A DNA stretch of 64,000 nt, taken from NCBI GenBank assembly GCA_041859045.1, contig JBHELB010000040.1:33314-97313 (forward strand), written 5' to 3'. Positions 60,727 through 64,000 of this stretch are shown one piece after another. A program made the translations under genes and the position numbers. The notes below the pieces were generated by a model, which was not told the origin of the DNA, searched no databases, and worked only from the letters and a program-made list of their open reading frames with translations. Each line of letters begins with the position of its first letter. Positions within the stretch are counted from its first letter, which is position 1. Source of the DNA: JBHELB01 sp041859045. GTDB lineage: Bacteria; Hydrogenedentota; Hydrogenedentia; Hydrogenedentales; SLHB01.

Positions 60727-60957
60727 GTGAAGGACCTGGTGGAGTTGATTGCCAAGCGCCTGGTCGATCATCCGGAAGACGTTCAAATCCGGGTGATTGA
60801 GGGCGAAGAGGGCCAGACGCTCGAACTTCGGGTTCACCCCGAGGACATGGGCAAGGTGATCGGGCGCAGTGGCCGGACGGCCAAGGCGCTCCGCACGCTG
60901 GTGGGCTCTGCAGCAATTAAATCCGATGTCCGCGTGAACGTAGCGATCGTCGAATAG
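60727..60957 (+). CDS. khpA: KH-domain RNA-binding protein KhpA
   Basis: 76 residues from a GTG at 60727, 3 bp after rpsP. The single type II KH domain has the GxxG loop in MGKVIGRSGRTAKALR. The family forms RNA chaperone complexes with KhpB (EloR) that influence cell division and small-RNA function. Its position between rpsP and rimM is conserved in many phyla. Confidence 0.95.
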   Translation: MKDLVELIAKRLVDHPEDVQIRVIEGEEGQTLELRVHPEDMGKVIGRSGRTAKALRTLVGSAAIKSDVRVNVAIVE

Positions 60958-60967
60958 CGAGGCCGCT

Positions 60968-61513
60968 GTGGCCCAGGACTGGGTGCAGGCGGGTACAGTG
61001 GCTTCGGTGAATCCGGCCCGGCGCGAGGTGCGCATTACGCCCGCGCCCGGCATGGCGAATCAGTTGAACGACCGTGAATGGCTGGGCCTGAACTTGGACG
61101 GCGAGATCCGGGCATGCCGAGTGGACGTCATGCGTTGGCAGGGCGACCGCGGCATCGCGGAACTGAGTCCTGGCGTGCCCCGCGACGCCGTGCGCGCTTT
61201 GCGCAAAGGTTCGGGCGTGTATATCCGCCGCGAAGAACTGGCCGCGCCGCCGGAAGAGTTTCCCGCGGAGGCGGTGACCGGTTTCGATGTGCAGGACGAG
61301 GACGGTACCCGGTTGGGCGTGGTAACGACGGTGTATTCGTCGACTCGCCAGAGCGCGATCGAGATTTCGCGGCCCGGCGGAGGAACATTGCTGCTGCCGT
61401 TTGTGGAGGCGACCGTGGTCGGGGTGGACCCCGCGCGGAAGCTGCTGACTGTGCGCGGCGTGGAACAGTCGGGCATCGAAGACCCGGCGCCGGGAACGGG
61501 CGATGCGGATTGA
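60968..61513 (+). CDS. rimM: Ribosome maturation factor RimM
   Basis: 181 residues from the GTG at 60968. It has the N-terminal RimM beta-barrel (MAQDWVQAGTVASVNPAR) and C-terminal PRC-barrel (VTGFDVQDEDGTRLGVVTTVY, LLPFVEATVVGVD). It assists 30S head assembly and binds S19. Its end overlaps trmD by 11 bp. Confidence 0.92.
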   Translation: MAQDWVQAGTVASVNPARREVRITPAPGMANQLNDREWLGLNLDGEIRACRVDVMRWQGDRGIAELSPGVPRDAVRALRKGSGVYIRREELAAPPEEFPAEAVTGFDVQDEDGTRLGVVTTVYSSTRQSAIEISRPGGGTLLLPFVEATVVGVDPARKLLTVRGVEQSGIEDPAPGTGDAD

Positions 61514-62267
61514 CGTACTGACGTTGTTTCCGGAACTGTTCGAGGTTCCGTTGAAGACAAGCCTTCTGGGCAACGCGATTGCCGAGGGGCGAATGACCGT
61601 CGAGTTGACGCAGATTCGCGACTTCGCGACGGACAAGCACCGGACCGTGGACGACGCGCCGTTTGGCGGCGGCGCCGGGATGGTGATGAAGTGCGAGCCG
61701 TTGTTTGCGGCGGTGGAGAGTCTGCGCGGCAAAAACTCGCTGGAGCGCGTGATTCTGCTGTCGCCGCGAGGCCGCCGACTCGATCAGGCGTACGTGCGCG
61801 CGCTGGCGCGGATGCCCGACCTGGCGTTGATTTGCGCCCGATACGAAGGCGTGGACGAACGGGTCAGTCAGGCATTGGTGACGGATGAGGTTTCGATCGG
61901 CGACTATGTGCTGAGCGGCGGCGAGTTGCCCGCGCTCGTGCTGATAGAAGCGTTGAGCCGGATGCTGCCGGGTGTGGTGGGCAACTGGGAGTCGGTCGAG
62001 ACGGATTCGTTTTACGACGGCATTCTCGGTCCGCCGCAGTATACGCGGCCGGCGGAGTTTCGGGGGCTGAAGGCGCCCGAGGTGCTGCGAGAAGGGCACC
62101 ATGCCCTGATCGCGCGGTGGAGACGGAAAGAAGCGCTGCGTGCGACGCGCGCGCGGCGGCCGGATTTGGTGAAGGACGTGAGCAACGAGGACCGTTCACT
62201 GCTCGAAGAGATCGAGCGGGAAGAACAAGGCCGTGAAGGGAGAACGAGCAGTGAAACTCTTGGATGA
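61503..62267 (+). CDS. trmD: tRNA (guanine-37-N1)-methyltransferase TrmD
   Basis: 254 residues. SPOUT-type blocks are MRIDVLTLFPELFE, DDAPFGGGAGMVMKCEPL, ICARYEGVDERV and IGDYVLSGGELPALVLIEA, with the C-terminal VGNWESVETDSF. It prevents frameshifting by modifying G37. It overlaps rimM at its 5' end and rplS at its 3' end. Confidence 0.97.
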   Translation: MRIDVLTLFPELFEVPLKTSLLGNAIAEGRMTVELTQIRDFATDKHRTVDDAPFGGGAGMVMKCEPLFAAVESLRGKNSLERVILLSPRGRRLDQAYVRALARMPDLALICARYEGVDERVSQALVTDEVSIGDYVLSGGELPALVLIEALSRMLPGVVGNWESVETDSFYDGILGPPQYTRPAEFRGLKAPEVLREGHHALIARWRRKEALRATRARRPDLVKDVSNEDRSLLEEIEREEQGREGRTSSETLG

Positions 62268-62616
62268 ATTCAAGAAGGATCAGGTGAAAGCCAGCGAGAA
62301 CATTCCTAAGTTCCGCATTGGCGACACGGTCCGCGTGCACTTCCGCATCGTCGAGGGCGAGAAGGAGCGCGTGCAGGTGTTCGAGGGCGTGGTGATTGGC
62401 CGCACGGGCGCCGAAAGCCCCGAGGCCACGTTCACCGTGCGCCGCGTGGCGTTTGGTGAAGGCGTGGAGCGTGTGTTCCCGTTGCACTCGCCGCGCGTCG
62501 AGAAGGTGGTCGTCACGCGCGAAGGCAGCGTGCGCCGCTCGAAGCTGTATTACCTGCGCGAGCGCTCGGGTAAGGCCGCCCGCGTGAAGGCCAAGGAACG
62601 CTCCGTCGCGAAATAG
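62251..62616 (+). CDS. rplS: Large ribosomal subunit protein L19
   Basis: 121 residues from the GTG at 62251, which gives MKLLDEFKKDQVK and has GGGAG 9 bases upstream; an earlier GTG at 62233 is in frame. IPKFRIGDTVRVHFRIVEGEKERVQVFEG is the L19 SH3-like core, and SPRVEKVVVTREGSVRRSKLYYLR the C-terminus. Its start lies inside the trmD end, so it is coupled. It is the last gene before a terminator. Confidence 0.95.
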   Translation: MKLLDEFKKDQVKASENIPKFRIGDTVRVHFRIVEGEKERVQVFEGVVIGRTGAESPEATFTVRRVAFGEGVERVFPLHSPRVEKVVVTREGSVRRSKLYYLRERSGKAARVKAKERSVAK

Positions 62617-62639
62617 TTCCGTTTGCCCATGAAGTTTTC

Positions 62640-62671
62640 GGACCGCCGCGGCATCAACGCCGAGGCGGTCC
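62640..62671 (+). terminator. Strong terminator of the ffh-rplS operon
   Basis: GGACCGCC and GGCGGTCC stem with a second CGGC/GCCG step above one mismatch, 6-base loop, followed by GTTTTC. It lies 24 bp past the rplS stop. Confidence 0.8.
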
Positions 62672-62698
62672 GTTTTCTGGCGTGCGCCGGTCAAGGAA

Positions 62699-63748
62699 TC
62701 AGGCGCTTTCTTGCTCCTCGTCGAAGCGCCCCTCCCGGATTGCCTGAAACGCCGCGCACAACTGCTCCCACACGTCATCGGGATCGCCCCAAACATCGAG
62801 TTCCACCGGCTCGGCGGACGACCAGTCGCGGTGCGCCGACACGCCGAGCGAATCGACGTCGAGTGCGCCTAATTGCACCGCCCATTGCGCGGGCGAACTC
62901 TCCTGGTGCGGCTCCGGTTCGAGCGTCGATACCCACAATTCGGCAAGCCGTCCGCGTTCCCGCGCCAAGGTCAGAAAGTCGCTGGCGCGCAGCAGAAGGG
63001 CGTCGGCATCGTCCGGAGTGGACAGGGCCGAGGGGAGATAGCCCAACACGTCGAGGTCGGCAATTTCCGCCACGACCTGTTGCAGCTTAATATCGCTCTC
63101 TGGCCCTAAGCATACCGCCGTAACCAAGTGGTCGCCGGCGGCTTTCACTTCCGCGCAGAGTTCCTCGAGGAATTTTGCGAGCACCCCTGTTTGGAACGCC
63201 CGGACTTCCGGCGTGCGAGAGCTTGGAAGCTCGAACCCGTGCGCGGCCTTGAACGCCGCTTGACAGTCGGCGCAGCGGCACAGCCACTCCCCCGGCTCGA
63301 GCGTGCCCAAGTGGGGACTTAGTTCCCACGACGGCTGATTGAAGAGCAGGCCATCGGGCTCGAAGCGCTCGGTGAGATCGCGCACCATGAACCGGAATGC
63401 GGAACGCACAGCGCTCTTGCTCGGGCATACGCGCCCGAGGGGCTTGCCCGCGCTCGTAAGGCAGTCGTATTCCGGGTGACGCGCAGCGAGCAGACTGCAC
63501 CCGGCGCCTCCGGCGAACAGGTTACCGTAGCCGCGCAGGTCGAGCATGGCGATGAGCCCTTGCTCGTGTGCATCTTCGACCGCCAGACGCACCGCCATAG
63601 GCGTCTCGGACACAAGGGCCTCGGTCACGGACAGATAGACGCCATCGCACGCCCCCGCAATGTCCTCAAGATTTCGGCGGTTGTCCTGGGGATGCGGGCT
63701 AAGCGCATAGGTCACATTGATCTCGACCGCTCGTTCGTCTGTAGACAT
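62699..63748 (-). CDS. Hypothetical protein, TIM-barrel hydrolase-like
   Basis: 349 residues without a signal peptide. Alternating strand-helix pattern (GLIAMLDLRGYGNLF, FEPDGLLFNQPSWELS, DHLVTAVCLGPESD) suggests a (beta/alpha)8 fold like putative glycoside hydrolases. The cysteine cluster WLCRCADC (CxCxxC) matches a motif in the DUF4838 protein at 40.2-42.8 kb. Family identity is uncertain. A probable promoter is just upstream. Confidence 0.65.
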   Translation of the reverse strand: MSTDERAVEINVTYALSPHPQDNRRNLEDIAGACDGVYLSVTEALVSETPMAVRLAVEDAHEQGLIAMLDLRGYGNLFAGGAGCSLLAARHPEYDCLTSAGKPLGRVCPSKSAVRSAFRFMVRDLTERFEPDGLLFNQPSWELSPHLGTLEPGEWLCRCADCQAAFKAAHGFELPSSRTPEVRAFQTGVLAKFLEELCAEVKAAGDHLVTAVCLGPESDIKLQQVVAEIADLDVLGYLPSALSTPDDADALLLRASDFLTLARERGRLAELWVSTLEPEPHQESSPAQWAVQLGALDVDSLGVSAHRDWSSAEPVELDVWGDPDDVWEQLCAAFQAIREGRFDEEQESA

Positions 63749-63819
63749 GTGCCACCTCGCCTTTCTACGCGGGGCAGGCGCCGTCGGGGCGGTCCACCTC
63801 CGCGAGCTGTCCTGTCTTC

Positions 63820-63848
63820 ACTCTACGCCCCAACCGCAAATCTTGCAA
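63820..63848 (-). promoter_or_regulatory. Probable promoter of the 349-residue protein gene
   Basis: Minus-strand TTGCAA (63843-63848), 17-bp spacer, TAGAGT (63820-63825), about 70 bases before the start. It is bracketed by a 9-bp inverted repeat (63808-63816 tgtcctgtc, 63859-63867 gacaggaca). The rest of the window end (63868-64000) shows no gene. Confidence 0.5.
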
Positions 63849-64000
63849 GAGGGAGAGCGACAGGACATCCCCCAAGAAATGGGGTATCGGGATCGCAAGT
63901 AATTGGCCTGATATTGGTTAGGGATCGGCACAAGTGTCCGGGGTGATTTTTGGGGGATCTTTGGTCGGGTTGCAGTGGCCTCCTTGGAGCGTCAGAATCT

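Noticed and set aside
1..64000. CRISPR arrays, tRNA or rRNA genes
   Set aside because: No regularly spaced repeats, cloverleaf T-arm signature or rRNA-like segment was noticed on reading; a tRNA scan was not possible here.

Overview
This is a GC-rich bacterial chromosome segment from a Gram-negative (diderm) organism. The diderm call rests on LolC/LolD lipoprotein-export genes, a PagL-like outer-membrane deacylase, several signal-peptide proteins and a lipoprotein. A flagellar hook-filament protein (FlgK) suggests motility. The mix of house-keeping operons with a DUF4838 protein, an alpha-L-rhamnosidase-like enzyme, a ceramidase-like fusion and many unrecognised secreted proteins would fit an uncultured heterotroph of the Hydrogenedentota/Planctomycetota type. 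That placement is a guess from gene content, not a phylogenetic result.

Layout. 1-1.4 kb (minus): start of ftsY, then a zinc-ribbon membrane protein. 1.6-10.6 kb (plus): a self-regulated operon of a YtrA-type GntR repressor, one ABC ATPase and five tandem paralogous membrane proteins. 10.7-18.5 kb (minus): a small secreted protein, lpd and the E2 acyltransferase, two unknown membrane/secreted proteins, lolD and lolC. 18.5-25.7 kb (minus): lysS, prfB, cdsA, uppS, frr, pyrH, tsf and rpsB, a conserved translation and cell-envelope block with a possible structured rpsB leader. 26.0-30.2 kb: an unknown secreted protein, then a minus-strand ATP-grasp ligase with a 57-residue precursor peptide carrying two TTxxxxEE repeats (a plesiocin-type graspetide locus), an IS1202/ISNCY-like insertion sequence with a 17-bp target duplication, and a PagL-like gene. 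30.4-34.3 kb: HU protein, an orphan 49-residue peptide gene, a UDP-glucuronate decarboxylase-like gene and GTP-type PEP carboxykinase. 34.5-37.6 kb: OsmC-family protein and a P-type cation ATPase. 37.6-46.5 kb: rhamnosidase-like enzyme, Rieske protein, DUF4838 protein, a carboxypeptidase-regulatory-like protein and a GT39-like membrane glycosyltransferase. 46.5-54.3 kb (minus): aldo/keto reductase and a tightly packed series of secreted proteins headed by an enoyl-CoA hydratase and a ceramidase/C45-hydrolase fusion. 54.5-58.9 kb: PHP hydrolase, flgK and an alpha/beta hydrolase. 59.0-62.6 kb (plus): ffh, rpsP, khpA, rimM, trmD and rplS, ending at a strong terminator. 62.7-63.7 kb (minus): an unknown protein.

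The most notable system is the graspetide locus. Only precursor and ligase are present, as in plesiocin-type minimal loci. The adjacent IS appears to have supplied its own terminus as a -35 box (TTGACA), with the 17-bp target duplication as an exact 17-bp spacer and a -10 (TAACAT) in the flanking DNA, so the insertion would have built a promoter for the peptide operon. Removing the IS in silico places the precursor about 80 bp downstream of the PagL-like gene on the same strand.

All calls come from reading sequence and translations. No database search or folding program was run, so family names rest on recognised motifs and gene order.
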